Assembly: GCF_900172255.1 (NCBI RefSeq)
Contig: NZ_FWFU01000002.1
Coordinates: 620,001 to 684,000 of the forward strand
Direction of reading: 5' to 3'
Source: Roseovarius halotolerans
GTDB taxonomy: Bacteria; Pseudomonadota; Alphaproteobacteria; Rhodobacterales; Rhodobacteraceae
Length of the DNA stretch: 64,000 nt
Shown here: positions 16,704 to 25,995 of the stretch, piece by piece
How the letters are laid out: every line of letters starts with the position of its first letter
Position numbering within the stretch: the first letter of the stretch is position 1
Notes under the pieces: generated by a model
Told to the model about the DNA's origin: nothing
Seen by the model: the letters and a program-made list of their open reading frames with translations, nothing else
Databases searched by the model: none
Position numbers and translations under genes: made by a program

Positions 16704-18305
16704 TCAGGCCCCCGGCACGAATCGCGGCAGCTTGTCCAGTAGCGCCTGCATGCTGTCTTGCAAACGGGCTTCGGCGTCCTGCGCGGATTCGTCTTCACCG
16801 ATGGGCGTGATCAGACGCACGATGGCGCTGTCGTCGCGACCGTCGCGCAGCTTGCCCATCATCAGGTGCATCTTGGCGGCATACATCGACGCCGTGCGCT
16901 CGCCCTGCTGCTCATACCAGTAATAGACCAACATCCGGCTTACACCCTTCTGGATGATCGCGCGGTTCAGCGAGAACGGCGCATCCGGCCTGCCATTCGC
17001 CGCAACCTCGATCTGCTCCAGCTTGGCGATCTCCCATCCAGCACCGGGAAGACAGACCTCCGGTGAATGAACGCCGCCGGTACTTTGATCCCTGTACCAG
17101 GCGATGAACAGTTCGACATTCTGTGCCATCCCTGCCTGCGCCAGCGTCGCGGACAGGTAATCATCCGCATTCAGGGCATTCTCGATCGCCGGGTCCAGCG
17201 CGCCATGTGCGGTCGCCGCCCAATCGCCCACCTTTGGTGGGAACAACACCAGCGGGTCGCGCTCCACGACAGCCGCCTCACGCTTGGGCAATGCCTGCCA
17301 TCCGGCAGCCAGCCCGCCAACCAGCACCGCCGCGAAGATAAGCGCCACGGACGGACGGACCAGCCCGATGCGTTTCGCCTGCGTGCCCAGGCCCTCTGTT
17401 TCCAGATCCAGCGCCTGGATCAGCCCGATCCGGTCGCGCCGCAACTTCACCAGCAGCCATGCGAATACGAACAGGATCAGCACGCAGGAGATGAAGATCA
17501 CCCAGCCCTGGAAGAAATGCGAGAATCCCTCGACATGCTCCATCCCGTAATTGTTGACGATCCACCCCGCGATCGCGATCCGGACCGAATTCATGAACAC
17601 CGTGATCGGCGCCGCCGAAATCAACAGCAGCGCCTTGTGCAATATCGGCCCCTGGTAGAGCACCGCGAAGATGTAGGAAAAGCTGAGGATCGGGAACAGA
17701 TAGCGCAGCCCCGAACAGGCCTCGGCGACCTGCAGCTTGAACACGCCGAGGTCGATGATGTTGCCTTCCAGGTAGACGGGCACGCGCATCAGCTGAAGGA
17801 AATAGACCCCCAGCTCGGATGAAATGCCCTGAAGATAGGTGGACAGCCCGTAATAGATCGCGCCGGGCAAGGGCAGCATGTACACCAGATGCACCACCGG
17901 CGGCCAAAAATGCTTGCCCGTTTTCCAGCCGAAACTGATCAACAGCACCGCACCGACCCACAGGATCAAGGCATAGGCGACGATGTCGGGAATATCGATC
18001 ATCTTGCCGGCCGCACCCAGCAGAACTGCCACGATCAGCAGGATCACCCCCGGCCAGCGGTCATGCACCGGCCCGTCATTGACCGGCACGGTCTTGAGCT
18101 GGCGCAGGAACAAAAGCGCCGACAGAACCGGAATCAGCGGGCCGTGGCTGTATTCCGGCATCTTCCAGGCGGCCAGCAACTCGGCGATTCCCTCCCAGAA
18201 GAAAAGCCCCGCCGCCAGCGTCGCAAGCAGCAGCCACAGGCTGCCCCAGTGAAAATAATCGCCCGAAACTCTCGAAAAACGCGAAATGGAGCCGGTATCA
18301 GACAT
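16704..18305 (-). CDS. xrtD: Exosortase (VPLPA-CTERM type) fused to EpsI domain
   Basis: A 533-residue membrane protein. The first ~300 residues are the exosortase, a multi-spanning cysteine transpeptidase-like enzyme that is thought to cut C-terminal sorting tails and attach proteins to an extracellular partner. The expected catalytic residues are present: Cys197 in EACSGLR, Arg242 in NSVRIAIAG and His263 in HFFQGW. The remaining ~200 residues match EpsI, a periplasmic protein of exopolysaccharide loci, with HSPEVCLPGAGW and a WYEQQG segment. An exosortase-EpsI fusion is typical of the XrtD type that pairs with VPLPA tails. The next gene upstream encodes just such a protein, which strongly supports the call. 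The Shine-Dalgarno is GAGGG before ATG 18305. Confidence 0.88.
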   Translation of the reverse strand: MSDTGSISRFSRVSGDYFHWGSLWLLLATLAAGLFFWEGIAELLAAWKMPEYSHGPLIPVLSALLFLRQLKTVPVNDGPVHDRWPGVILLIVAVLLGAAGKMIDIPDIVAYALILWVGAVLLISFGWKTGKHFWPPVVHLVYMLPLPGAIYYGLSTYLQGISSELGVYFLQLMRVPVYLEGNIIDLGVFKLQVAEACSGLRYLFPILSFSYIFAVLYQGPILHKALLLISAAPITVFMNSVRIAIAGWIVNNYGMEHVEGFSHFFQGWVIFISCVLILFVFAWLLVKLRRDRIGLIQALDLETEGLGTQAKRIGLVRPSVALIFAAVLVGGLAAGWQALPKREAAVVERDPLVLFPPKVGDWAATAHGALDPAIENALNADDYLSATLAQAGMAQNVELFIAWYRDQSTGGVHSPEVCLPGAGWEIAKLEQIEVAANGRPDAPFSLNRAIIQKGVSRMLVYYWYEQQGERTASMYAAKMHLMMGKLRDGRDDSAIVRLITPIGEDESAQDAEARLQDSMQALLDKLPRFVPGA

Positions 18306-18509
18306 GAATGAACCCTCAATCTATATATCGAGTAAAAAAACGAGACCATTGGGGCACATGAACGCCCCGCGCAATAGCTTGTATTTTTACTGGATTTCAG
18401 GCTCAAAAGCCATGCCAAACCGTCCCCCGACCTGTTCACGATATCGCCGATTTTCCTGCCCCCGCAAACAATGCCATCGCCCCGCCGGGTTTGGTGGAGA
18501 TTTGAAAAC

Positions 18510-18540
18510 GAGAAGGGCGCCCATCAAGAGCGCCCTTCTC
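18510..18540 (-). terminator. Rho-independent terminator of the VPLPA-CTERM gene
   Basis: An 11-bp perfect stem (GAGAAGGGCGC / GCGCCCTTCTC) encloses a 9-base loop. Read on the minus strand it is followed by GTTTTC. It begins 26 bases after the stop codon of the VPLPA protein gene and separates it from the exosortase gene, so the two are probably separate transcripts. Confidence 0.85.
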
Positions 18541-18566
18541 TGGTTCACTAGTCAGGGTCTTTTGGT

Positions 18567-19142
18567 TCAGGCGGCCTTGCGCTGACGCAGGCGAAGCAAC
18601 CCGCCGAGTCCCAGCGCCGACAGCAACAGGGGCAGACCGGCAGGCAGCGGGACAACGCCTACACTGTCGAAAAACGTGATGTTGGAGTTTCCCTGCGGAA
18701 ACTCGAAGTACACTTTGCCGCCTCCGGCAAATGCACCCGCACCATCCCATTCATACAGGTTGTGCGCCTTCGAGCCCTTGGCGGCAAATGCGGTAATTCC
18801 CGGATCGTTGCCATCGTTATTGTAGGCCCAGCTCCAGGTTCCACCGCCCTCGTCGACGATGGAAATTCCACCGAAGTCGCTCGAAGATCCGAAATAGGAA
18901 TTGAACTCGGCCAAATCCCAGCCAGACGTGTTCTCATTGAATTCGTACTTCACGATCCAGGGCGAACTGTCGACATTGCACACCGTGTCGCCACCGCCGG
19001 ACTTGAACTTCTCACAGTAGTTTCCGCCCTGACCGCTGTCGACACCTGCTCCGGTAAGCTGGAAGGTAGCTGCTTGCGCGTCAGACCCCGTGCACGCCAA
19101 TCCACCGATCAAAACAAATGAAATATGCATCAGTGATTTCAT
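18567..19142 (-). CDS. VPLPA-CTERM sorting-tail protein
   Basis: A 191-residue exported protein. Residues 1-24 are a signal peptide (MKSLMHISFVLIGGLA then an AQA-like site). The mature part is rich in Gly, Asp, Ser and aromatic residues, with two cysteines near the start (NYCEKF, TVCNVD). The last 28 residues are the sorting tail: VPLPAGLP, a Leu-rich membrane helix, then RLRQRKAA. This is the substrate tail recognised by XrtD-type exosortases, and such an enzyme is encoded next door. The body has no recognised fold; short beta-rich strands suggest an extracellular matrix or adhesin role. It has its own terminator. Confidence 0.88.
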   Translation of the reverse strand: MKSLMHISFVLIGGLACTGSDAQAATFQLTGAGVDSGQGGNYCEKFKSGGGDTVCNVDSSPWIVKYEFNENTSGWDLAEFNSYFGSSSDFGGISIVDEGGGTWSWAYNNDGNDPGITAFAAKGSKAHNLYEWDGAGAFAGGGKVYFEFPQGNSNITFFDSVGVVPLPAGLPLLLSALGLGGLLRLRQRKAA

Positions 19143-19455
19143 TCAAACGTCTCCAATACGAAACTGCTGTCTAAATTTATTGGGCTGTGCACCTGACAGA
19201 AATTCACAAGAGTCAGATGCAAAGGTGAAAATGTTAATCCGAACATTCTGACACATTCTCGCCTCATTCCCCAGATCAATTTTTTCTGGATGGCGATTAT
19301 GCAACCTCCGGCAGAAGCGATCCCGTCAGGATTGCGCTCTGTCTCACCGCAAGCAACGCTTACGGGAATGATCCATTGTCATCATTGCGAATTGCGGCAC
19401 CGGCGCGAATCGGCGCCTTGCACGGGCGCAGCCCTTCGGCGGGGCGCGGTCCGCG
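19143..19455. other. Intergenic region between regA and the VPLPA gene
   Basis: 313 bases with no convincing gene. The part next to 19143 is relatively AT-rich and should hold the promoter for the VPLPA-CTERM gene. The part next to 19456 is GC-rich and lies just after the regA stop codon. No strong hairpin with a T tract was found. Confidence 0.4.
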
Positions 19456-20007
19456 CTATCTGGGCGAGCGTTTCGCCAGGATGCGCTGCAAAGTCCTGCG
19501 ATGCATGTTCAGCCGCCGCGCCGTCTCCGACACGTTGCGATCGCACAGCTCATAGACCCGCTGGATATGCTCCCAGCGCACGCGGTCCGCGCTCATCGGG
19601 TTTTCCGGTGGCGGCGGCAGTTCATCTCCGGTGGCCAGCAGGGCATTGGTGATATCCGTGGCATCAGCGGGCTTGGACAGGTAATCGGTCGCCCCGATCT
19701 TGACCGCGGCCACGGCCGTGGCAATGGCGCCATAGCCGGTCAGCACAACGACACGGCTGTCGGGGCGGCGTTCGCGGATCACCTCGACCACGTCCAGCCC
19801 GTTGCCATCCTCAAGCCGCAGATCGCAGACCGCATAGGCGGGCGGGCGGGCGGTTGCTATGGCCTTGCCGGCGGCGACGGAGTCAGCTGTTTCAACCTCG
19901 AAACCCCTTCTTTCCATCGCCTTTGCAAGGCGGCGCAGGAACGGTTCGTCATCGTCAACGAGAAGAAGCGACTTGTCGCCCCCTATCTCGCGCAAATCGC
20001 CGGTCAT
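19456..20007 (-). CDS. regA: Redox response regulator RegA/PrrA/ActR
   Basis: 183 residues, the normal length for this family. ATG 20007 is chosen because GAGGAGG lies just upstream. The receiver domain has the acidic pocket in LLVDDDEPF, the probable phosphoacceptor Asp62 in VCDLRLEDGNG and the lysine in YLSKPAD. A proline-rich linker leads to a Fis-type helix-turn-helix at the C-terminus (SETARRLNMHRRTLQR). In Rhodobacteraceae RegA controls photosynthesis, respiration, nitrogen and carbon fixation genes in response to RegB. The gene order with senC and divergent regB is the classical one, so the assignment is firm. Confidence 0.95.
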   Translation of the reverse strand: MTGDLREIGGDKSLLLVDDDEPFLRRLAKAMERRGFEVETADSVAAGKAIATARPPAYAVCDLRLEDGNGLDVVEVIRERRPDSRVVVLTGYGAIATAVAAVKIGATDYLSKPADATDITNALLATGDELPPPPENPMSADRVRWEHIQRVYELCDRNVSETARRLNMHRRTLQRILAKRSPR

Positions 20008-20089
20008 GCCGACCCTCCTCTCGTTCGCGCACACTGGTATACGCCAGTTCTATCCTCGACCGGTGGGGGCGTCAAACTCTCGCGCAACG

Positions 20090-20716
20090 TCACATCGCGT
20101 CCAGAAAACACTCCACCCGGTCCGCCATCCGGTCAGGTCCGATATCACGCCGGAAGAACTCCACAAAGCCAATTTCGGGCAAGGCGAGATACGTGAAGGT
20201 CGAATGGTCCACGAGGTAATAGTCCTCGTCGCCCTCGGCAGGCTCCTGTTTCTGGTAATAGGTGCGATAGGCCTGGCTGGCCGCGCGGACCTGTTCGGAC
20301 GATCCCGTCAGCCCCAACAGGCGCGGATGCAGGTTGTCGGTGAAGTCGGTCAGCATTTCCGGCGTGTCCCGGTCGGGGTCGATCGAGATGAAGACAGGCT
20401 TCACCATGCGGCCCCTTTCCTCCAGAACCTCGACAGCCTCGATATTGCGCGACATGTCCAGCGGGCAGACGTCCGGGCAGAAGGTATAGCCAAAGTAGAG
20501 CAGTGTCGGCTGGTCGATCACATCTTCGTCGGTGACCGTCTCGCCATTCTCATCCACCAGGGTGAACGGCCCGCCGATCTTGGCGCCGCCCCCGATCTTG
20601 CCTTCGCGGCACTGCGCAAAGCGGTCCTCGCCCCCCGACCCGAAGCTCAGGAAATAATGCGCCGCCAGCGCCGCCACCAGGACCGCTGCTGCGGCAATCG
20701 CGATCATCCGTGTCAT
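20090..20716 (-). CDS. senC: SCO1/SenC/PrrC copper chaperone
   Basis: 208 residues from ATG 20716. A single N-terminal membrane anchor (residues ~4-24) is followed by a periplasmic thioredoxin-like domain. The copper ligands are visible: Cys80 and Cys84 in the FCPDVC motif and His171 in LVDHSTF. These proteins help to insert copper into cytochrome c oxidase and can feed a redox signal to RegB. The gene lies upstream of regA on the same strand, with an 82-base gap, and diverges from regB. Longer frames to 21085 run into regB on the other strand and are not used. Confidence 0.93.
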   Translation of the reverse strand: MTRMIAIAAAAVLVAALAAHYFLSFGSGGEDRFAQCREGKIGGGAKIGGPFTLVDENGETVTDEDVIDQPTLLYFGYTFCPDVCPLDMSRNIEAVEVLEERGRMVKPVFISIDPDRDTPEMLTDFTDNLHPRLLGLTGSSEQVRAASQAYRTYYQKQEPAEGDEDYYLVDHSTFTYLALPEIGFVEFFRRDIGPDRMADRVECFLDAM

Positions 20717-20782
20717 CGGGGGTTCCTCATTGTTCTGGGCATCTTTCGCGCTCTGTGGCACATCTAACACCACAAGCGGAAC

Positions 20783-22201
20783 ATGCAACGGGACCGAAGC
20801 GCGCAGATGTCCGAAATCCCCCCCGGCACATTCAAGTCCCGCAGTCGCGGCAACTGGATCCGGCTTCGCACGCTGGTGGTGCTCAGGTGGTGGGCCATCG
20901 CCGGGCAGGTCACGGCCCTGATCGTGGCCCAGCGCCTCTATAATCTCGACCTCGAGATCGGCCTCTGTTTCCTCGTGATCGGGGTTTCCGTGGTCTCCAA
21001 CCTGGTCGCCGCGTTCATCTACCCCGAGAACAAGCGCCTGTCCGAAAGCGAGACCCTCCTCGTCGTGCTTTTCGACATGCTGCAACTGGGGCTGCTGCTG
21101 TTTCTCACCGGCGGCCTCAACAACCCGTTCTCGATCCTCATCGTCGGACCGGTAACCGTCTCGGCCTCGGCGATTTCGTCGCGCTCCACCATGTTCCTCG
21201 GACTGACCGCGATCCTGACGGTCTCGCTACTGACCCAATTCCACCTGCCACTGCGCACCGAGCAGGACTTTGTCCTGCGCATGCCCGATCTGTTCCTGTT
21301 CGGAAACTGGGCCGCCATCGTGATCGCCATCATCTTCCTTGGCGTTTATTCCCGCTGGATCGTTTCCGAGATGGACGCCATGTCCGACGCGCTTCAGGCC
21401 ACCCAGATGGCGCTGGCACGCGAACAGAAACTGACCGATCTGGGCGGTGTCATCGCCGCCGCCGCGCATGAGCTCGGCACCCCGCTGGCCACGATCAAAC
21501 TGACAAGCGCCGAGCTCGCCGATGAACTCTCGGATAATACCGAGCTGCGCGACGATGCGCTCCTGATCCGCCAGCAGGCGGATCGCTGCCGCGACATCCT
21601 GCGCTCGATGGGGCGCGCGGGAAAGGACGACATGCACCTGCGCAAGGCGCCGCTGACCGCCATCCTGGACGAAGCCGCCGAACCCCATATCGACCGCGGA
21701 AAACGTATCCATTTCGTCCAGGGTTCTCCCTCCGGTCCACTGGAGACGCAACCGACCATCTATCGCCGCCCCGAGGTCGTTCACGGGCTGCGCAACCTGA
21801 TCCAGAACGCCGTGGATTTCGCCCGTGCCAACGTCTGGATCGAATGCTGGTGGGATGACACAAGCATCACAGTGCGCATCATGGATGACGGGCGCGGGTA
21901 TTCGCCACATGTCCTCAGCCGCATCGGCGAACCCTTCATGCGCCGCCGTGGCGCGCGCGACGATACGCGCCGTCCCGGCTATGAGGGGATGGGGCTTGGG
22001 CTGTTCATCGCCAAGACGCTCCTTGAACGGTCCGGCGCCGATCTCAGCTTCGCCAACGCGTCGGATGCGACCAGCGAGGCGGGTCACCATCCCGACGCCG
22101 TCGGCGCGGTGGTGCAGCTGACATGGCCACGCGCGCGGATCGAGGCCGAAACCGCCGATGACCGCCGCCCCAGCGGCGAGAACCTGCCCTTCCGCGCCTG
22201 A
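20783..22201 (+). CDS. regB: Redox sensor histidine kinase RegB/PrrB
   Basis: 472 residues. Six hydrophobic helices occupy residues ~30-190, with the quinone-binding heptapeptide GGLNNPF at 110-116. The phosphorylation site is His229 in AAAAHELGTPLATIK. Forty residues later comes Cys269 in ADRCRDIL, matching the redox-active cysteine of Rhodobacter RegB. The C-terminal ATPase has DDGRGYS and GMGLGLFIAK. A second possible start is ATG 20807. It is divergent from senC-regA with 66 bases between. Both redox inputs known for the family are conserved, so it should sense quinone and thiol state and phosphorylate RegA. Confidence 0.95.
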   Translation: MQRDRSAQMSEIPPGTFKSRSRGNWIRLRTLVVLRWWAIAGQVTALIVAQRLYNLDLEIGLCFLVIGVSVVSNLVAAFIYPENKRLSESETLLVVLFDMLQLGLLLFLTGGLNNPFSILIVGPVTVSASAISSRSTMFLGLTAILTVSLLTQFHLPLRTEQDFVLRMPDLFLFGNWAAIVIAIIFLGVYSRWIVSEMDAMSDALQATQMALAREQKLTDLGGVIAAAAHELGTPLATIKLTSAELADELSDNTELRDDALLIRQQADRCRDILRSMGRAGKDDMHLRKAPLTAILDEAAEPHIDRGKRIHFVQGSPSGPLETQPTIYRRPEVVHGLRNLIQNAVDFARANVWIECWWDDTSITVRIMDDGRGYSPHVLSRIGEPFMRRRGARDDTRRPGYEGMGLGLFIAKTLLERSGADLSFANASDATSEAGHHPDAVGAVVQLTWPRARIEAETADDRRPSGENLPFRA

Positions 22202-22271
22202 CCCTGTTAACCGTCGATTAACCACTTCCGGCCAACCTGCGCCTGTCGACAGGATACCGGAAAGGATTGTC

Positions 22272-23792
22272 ATGACGATTCCCGCTTACGGGTGGCTGCT
22301 GCTGCCCCTGCTGTCGGGTGCGATCGCCTTTGGGGTGGTCTGGCTGATTGGTCGCCTTGCGCCCGCGCACCCCCCGGTGACAGCGCCCGCCGCCAACGAC
22401 GAGGGCACCGCCCGCTTCCTGTTCCGCGATGGCGAGCTTTCGGATCACGATCAGACGGAACGCCATCTGCCGCCGGGGATGACGGACTGGACGGCGCTCC
22501 GCGCATGGCTCGCCTTCCGGTTTCCCGCGCTTCCCGAAGCCCCCGATGAAATCCCCGCAGGCGAATGCATGAACGTCGTCTCGGTCCTGCCTGACGATGC
22601 CGCAACGCTTTGCCTGCAACGGATCGGCGATGCCTGTCACATCACCCTTCATGATCCCGCGCCCGGCAACGTCGCTGAAAACCATGACCGCCGCCGCCTC
22701 GGCACGCGCCTTGGCAACTGGGACAGTGCATTGCGCAACGCACCTTTCGGTCTCTGCATCAGCGACGGTGCCGGGCAGACCCGCTGGGACAACACTTTTT
22801 TCGCCACCCTGCCCGCCGCCACACGCGCCCGTCTTCTGCCCGATGCCGAAAGGGTCGTGCAGCACGGCGCCACCCTGACCGAACGCATATCGGTAGAGGG
22901 CGAAGGCAGCGCGGCGCCCCGCTGGTTTGAAATCGGCTCGGCGCGCATCGGAGCGGACCTGTTCCACCATGTCACCGATATCTCCAAGGTGGTTCAGGCC
23001 GAAACCGTGCGGCGTGAATTCGTCCAGACCCTCACCAAGACCTTTGCCAATCTCACCACCGGGCTGGCCGTATTCGATCGCCATCACCGGTTGGCCCTGT
23101 TCAATCCCGCTCTGGTGGACCTCACCGGGCTCAGCGCGGAATTTCTCAGCGCACAGCCCGACCTCATCAGCGTCTTCGACAATCTCCGCGACCGGCAGGT
23201 GATGCCCGAACCCAGGAACTACGCCAACTGGCGCAGCCAGATCGGCAAGATGGTCGCCACCGCCTCGGGCGGTTTGTTCCAGGATACCTGGACCCTGCCC
23301 TCGGGGCTGACCTTCCGGGTTACGGGTCGCCCGCATCCCGACGGCGCCATCGCCTTCCTGTTCGAGGATATCTCCGACGAGGTCTCTCTGACGCGCCGCT
23401 TTCGTGCACAGCTCGACCTGCGTCAGGCGGTGCTCGAGAACCTGAACGAGGCCGTCGCGGTGATCTCGTCCAACAACCTTCTGCTTCTGTGCAACGCGCG
23501 CTGTTCGGCGCTGCTCGGGGTCGATCCCGATGACAGCCTCGCCGAAATCAACACTGCCCGCTTCCTTGCGATCTGTGCCGATGTGCTGCCGCAGGAAGGG
23601 TTCTGGTCCGAGGCGGAAAAGCGGCTCCATGCACATGCCCTTTCAACGGCGATGGAAACCACCATCCGCCACGGCGCAGGGCCCGAGACACTCTGTCGTC
23701 TGGTCCCCTTGCCCGGCGGCGCGGCCATGCTGACGCTGGCGGCGCAACCCATTGGCTTTTCCCTTGCACAGCGTCGAAAGGCGGCAGGCTGA
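22272..23792 (+). CDS. PAS-domain protein downstream of regB
   Basis: 506 residues from ATG 22272, preceded by GGAAAGG. One N-terminal membrane helix (~5-25) is followed by PAS-like regions: one around residues 155-240 (PFGLCISDG, WDNTFF), one around 255-380 (LTTGLAVFDRHHRLALFNP) and a last one near 385-440 (NLNEAVAVISSNNLLLLCNARC). No histidine kinase, cyclase or output domain follows, so it probably works by binding a partner. It is co-directional with regB, 70 bases after it, and could be transcribed with it. Any functional link to redox sensing is inferred from position. Confidence 0.7.
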   Translation: MTIPAYGWLLLPLLSGAIAFGVVWLIGRLAPAHPPVTAPAANDEGTARFLFRDGELSDHDQTERHLPPGMTDWTALRAWLAFRFPALPEAPDEIPAGECMNVVSVLPDDAATLCLQRIGDACHITLHDPAPGNVAENHDRRRLGTRLGNWDSALRNAPFGLCISDGAGQTRWDNTFFATLPAATRARLLPDAERVVQHGATLTERISVEGEGSAAPRWFEIGSARIGADLFHHVTDISKVVQAETVRREFVQTLTKTFANLTTGLAVFDRHHRLALFNPALVDLTGLSAEFLSAQPDLISVFDNLRDRQVMPEPRNYANWRSQIGKMVATASGGLFQDTWTLPSGLTFRVTGRPHPDGAIAFLFEDISDEVSLTRRFRAQLDLRQAVLENLNEAVAVISSNNLLLLCNARCSALLGVDPDDSLAEINTARFLAICADVLPQEGFWSEAEKRLHAHALSTAMETTIRHGAGPETLCRLVPLPGGAAMLTLAAQPIGFSLAQRRKAAG

Positions 23793-23832
23793 TGCCGCTT
23801 GCAGGCACGCGCGGTGCGTGTAGTGTCGCCCC

Positions 23833-24309
23833 ATGTCAGACAGGGTCGCGACACTGCATATCGCCAATCCGGAACGGACTTGCGCCATCGCGCAGGCGCT
23901 CGCGCCGCGGCTTCGGCCCGGCGATGTCATCCTGTTGTCGGGTCAGATCGGCGCGGGCAAATCGCATTTCGCCCGCTGCCTGATCCTCGCCTCGCTCGAT
24001 CTTCCCGAGGACGTGCCCTCGCCCACCTACACGCTTGTCCAAAGCTATCCGGGCCGCCAGGGCGAGATTTGGCACGCCGATCTCTACCGTCTCGGTGACA
24101 TTTCCGAGATCGAGGAGCTGGGCCTGATCCAGGCCTTTTCAGACGCCATCTGTCTTGTGGAATGGCCCGCGCGGCTGGGCGACCTGGCGCCGCCCGGCGC
24201 GTTGCATCTCTCGCTTGAGACGCCAGCGCGGGATGATACACGCGTAATGCACCTCACATGGAGCGATCCATCATGGGACGAAAAGCTCAAGGACATAGCC
24301 GATGACTGA
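23833..24309 (+). CDS. tsaE: tRNA t6A biosynthesis ATPase TsaE
   Basis: 158 residues, normal family length. Walker A is SGQIGAGKSHF (~36-46), and the characteristic SPTYTLVQSY and HADLYRL segments follow. TsaE works with TsaB, TsaC and TsaD to place threonylcarbamoyl on A37 of ANN-decoding tRNAs in the cytoplasm. The gene ends inside the start of the kinase gene that follows, beginning a run of overlapped genes. Confidence 0.93.
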   Translation: MSDRVATLHIANPERTCAIAQALAPRLRPGDVILLSGQIGAGKSHFARCLILASLDLPEDVPSPTYTLVQSYPGRQGEIWHADLYRLGDISEIEELGLIQAFSDAICLVEWPARLGDLAPPGALHLSLETPARDDTRVMHLTWSDPSWDEKLKDIADD

Positions 24310-25327
24310 GCGCGACGCGCTGATCCGCGCCTTCATCGACAAGAGCGACTGGGCAGGCGCGCGCGTCGCGCCACTGGCCGGGGATGCCTCGAACCGGCGC
24401 TACCTGCGCCTGCGCGATCCCGCCAGCGGCGAAACCGCGGTGCTGATGGACGCACCCCCCGAACGTGGCGAGAATGTCCGCCCCTTCGTCGAGATCGGGC
24501 GCTATCTTGGCAAGATCGGCCTCAGCGCCCCGCGCGTCCTTGCGGCCGACATGGAGGCGGGGCTGCTCCTGCTCGAAGACCTTGGCGATGACCTTTTCGC
24601 CAATGTGATCCCCCGCGATCCGTCGCTGGAAAACAGTCTCTATTGCGCTGCAACTGACCTCCTTGGCACGTTGCACGACCATCCCCCACCGCCCGGCCTT
24701 GCGCCCTATTCCCCCGCGCTGATGGCCGATCTCGCGATGCTGGCCTTCGACTGGTATCACGCCGCGCTGGCCGATCCCGCGCCCGATACCCGCGCCAGCG
24801 CAGAGGCCGCGATGCGCGCGGCGCTCCAGGCCCATGCCAGCGACGCCGATGTCCTGATTCAGCGCGACTATCACGCCCAGAACCTCCTCTGGCTGCCTGA
24901 TCGCGCGGGCGATGCGCGCGTCGGGCTGCTGGATTTCCAGGACGCCATGCTGGGTCACCGCGCCTATGACCTCGTCTCCCTACTTCAGGACGCGCGCCGC
25001 GACGTGTCCCGCCCGGTCGAAGATACCATGCTGACCCGCTATATCGACCGCACCGGCATGGACAGCGCTGCATTCCGCACCGCCTATCGCGTGCTCGGCG
25101 CACAGCGGAACCTGCGTATCATCGGCGTCTTCGCCCGCCTTTGCATCCGCGACGGCAAGCCCCATTATGTCGACCTGATCCCGCGCGTCTGGGACCACCT
25201 TCAGCGCGACCTTGCCGATCCCGTCCTCGACCCCCTCGCGCGCATTCTCGAACACAGCCTGCCCCGCCCGACCCCTGCCAATCTCGCAAAGGTGAAAGCG
25301 CAATGCCCGACCGCCCCCGCTCGGTAA
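24302..25327 (+). CDS. amgK: Cell-wall sugar kinase AmgK (APH fold)
   Basis: 341 residues with an aminoglycoside-phosphotransferase fold. Visible are a YLRLRDP segment for nucleotide binding, the LLLLEDLGDDLF hinge, the catalytic loop QRDYHAQNLLW (~Asp178) and the metal-binding LLDFQDAMLGH. Known AmgK proteins phosphorylate N-acetylmuramate and GlcNAc at the anomeric position in peptidoglycan recycling. The next gene is MurU-like, which would use the product, so the pair is well supported. The start overlaps tsaE by 8 bases. Confidence 0.88.
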   Translation: MTERDALIRAFIDKSDWAGARVAPLAGDASNRRYLRLRDPASGETAVLMDAPPERGENVRPFVEIGRYLGKIGLSAPRVLAADMEAGLLLLEDLGDDLFANVIPRDPSLENSLYCAATDLLGTLHDHPPPPGLAPYSPALMADLAMLAFDWYHAALADPAPDTRASAEAAMRAALQAHASDADVLIQRDYHAQNLLWLPDRAGDARVGLLDFQDAMLGHRAYDLVSLLQDARRDVSRPVEDTMLTRYIDRTGMDSAAFRTAYRVLGAQRNLRIIGVFARLCIRDGKPHYVDLIPRVWDHLQRDLADPVLDPLARILEHSLPRPTPANLAKVKAQCPTAPAR

Positions 25328-25995
25328 TGCTGTTTGCGGCCGGGTTCGGCACGCGGATGGGCGCCCTGACAGCCGAGCGCCCCAAACCCATGATCGAGGT
25401 CGCGGGCAGGCCACTGATCGACCACGCGCTTTCGCTGGTTCGCGCGCACCGCCCCGAGCGCATCGTCGCCAATGTCCATTACCGCCCCGATCCCCTGATC
25501 CGCCACCTGGAGGGCAGCGAGGTCATCATCTCGCATGAAACCCCCGACATCCTCGAAACCGGCGGCGGGCTGCGCGCCGCCTTGCCGCATCTGGGCGAGG
25601 GGCCGGTCTTTACCATGAATACCGATGCGGTCTGGTCCGGTCCGAACCCGCTCGACCTGCTTTTCGACCTCTGGCAGCCCGCGCGCATGGACGCGCTTCT
25701 GCTCTGCGTGCCGCGCCAGAACGCCATCGGGCATAGCGGTCAGGGCGATTTCATCGTGCGCGGCGACGCCCCCGCGCGCCGCGGGCCGGGGCAGATCTAT
25801 ACCGGGCTCCAGATCCTCAGAACCGACCTCCTGCATGACATTCAGAACCGCGCATTCTCGCTCAATGTGCTGTGGGACAGGATGCTGACCCGCAACCGCC
25901 TCTTTGCCGCCAGCTATCCCGGCAGATGGTGCGATGTGGGCCGCCCCGAGGGTATCGCGCTGGCCGAAGAGATGCTTGGATACCGCAATGTTTGA
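25303..25995 (+). CDS. murU: MurNAc-1-phosphate uridylyltransferase MurU
   Basis: 230 residues from ATG 25303, with AAAGGTGAAAG upstream. The nucleotidyltransferase signature FAAGFGTRMG is at the N-terminus, with the lysine of AERPKPMIEVAG after it. FTMNTDAVW holds the metal-binding aspartate and WCDVGRPEG lies near the end. It would make UDP-MurNAc from MurNAc-1-phosphate, so that recycled muramic acid enters peptidoglycan synthesis without the fosfomycin-sensitive step. It overlaps the end of amgK by 25 bases and the start of addB by 8, so translation is probably coupled. Confidence 0.88.
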   Translation: MPDRPRSVMLFAAGFGTRMGALTAERPKPMIEVAGRPLIDHALSLVRAHRPERIVANVHYRPDPLIRHLEGSEVIISHETPDILETGGGLRAALPHLGEGPVFTMNTDAVWSGPNPLDLLFDLWQPARMDALLLCVPRQNAIGHSGQGDFIVRGDAPARRGPGQIYTGLQILRTDLLHDIQNRAFSLNVLWDRMLTRNRLFAASYPGRWCDVGRPEGIALAEEMLGYRNV

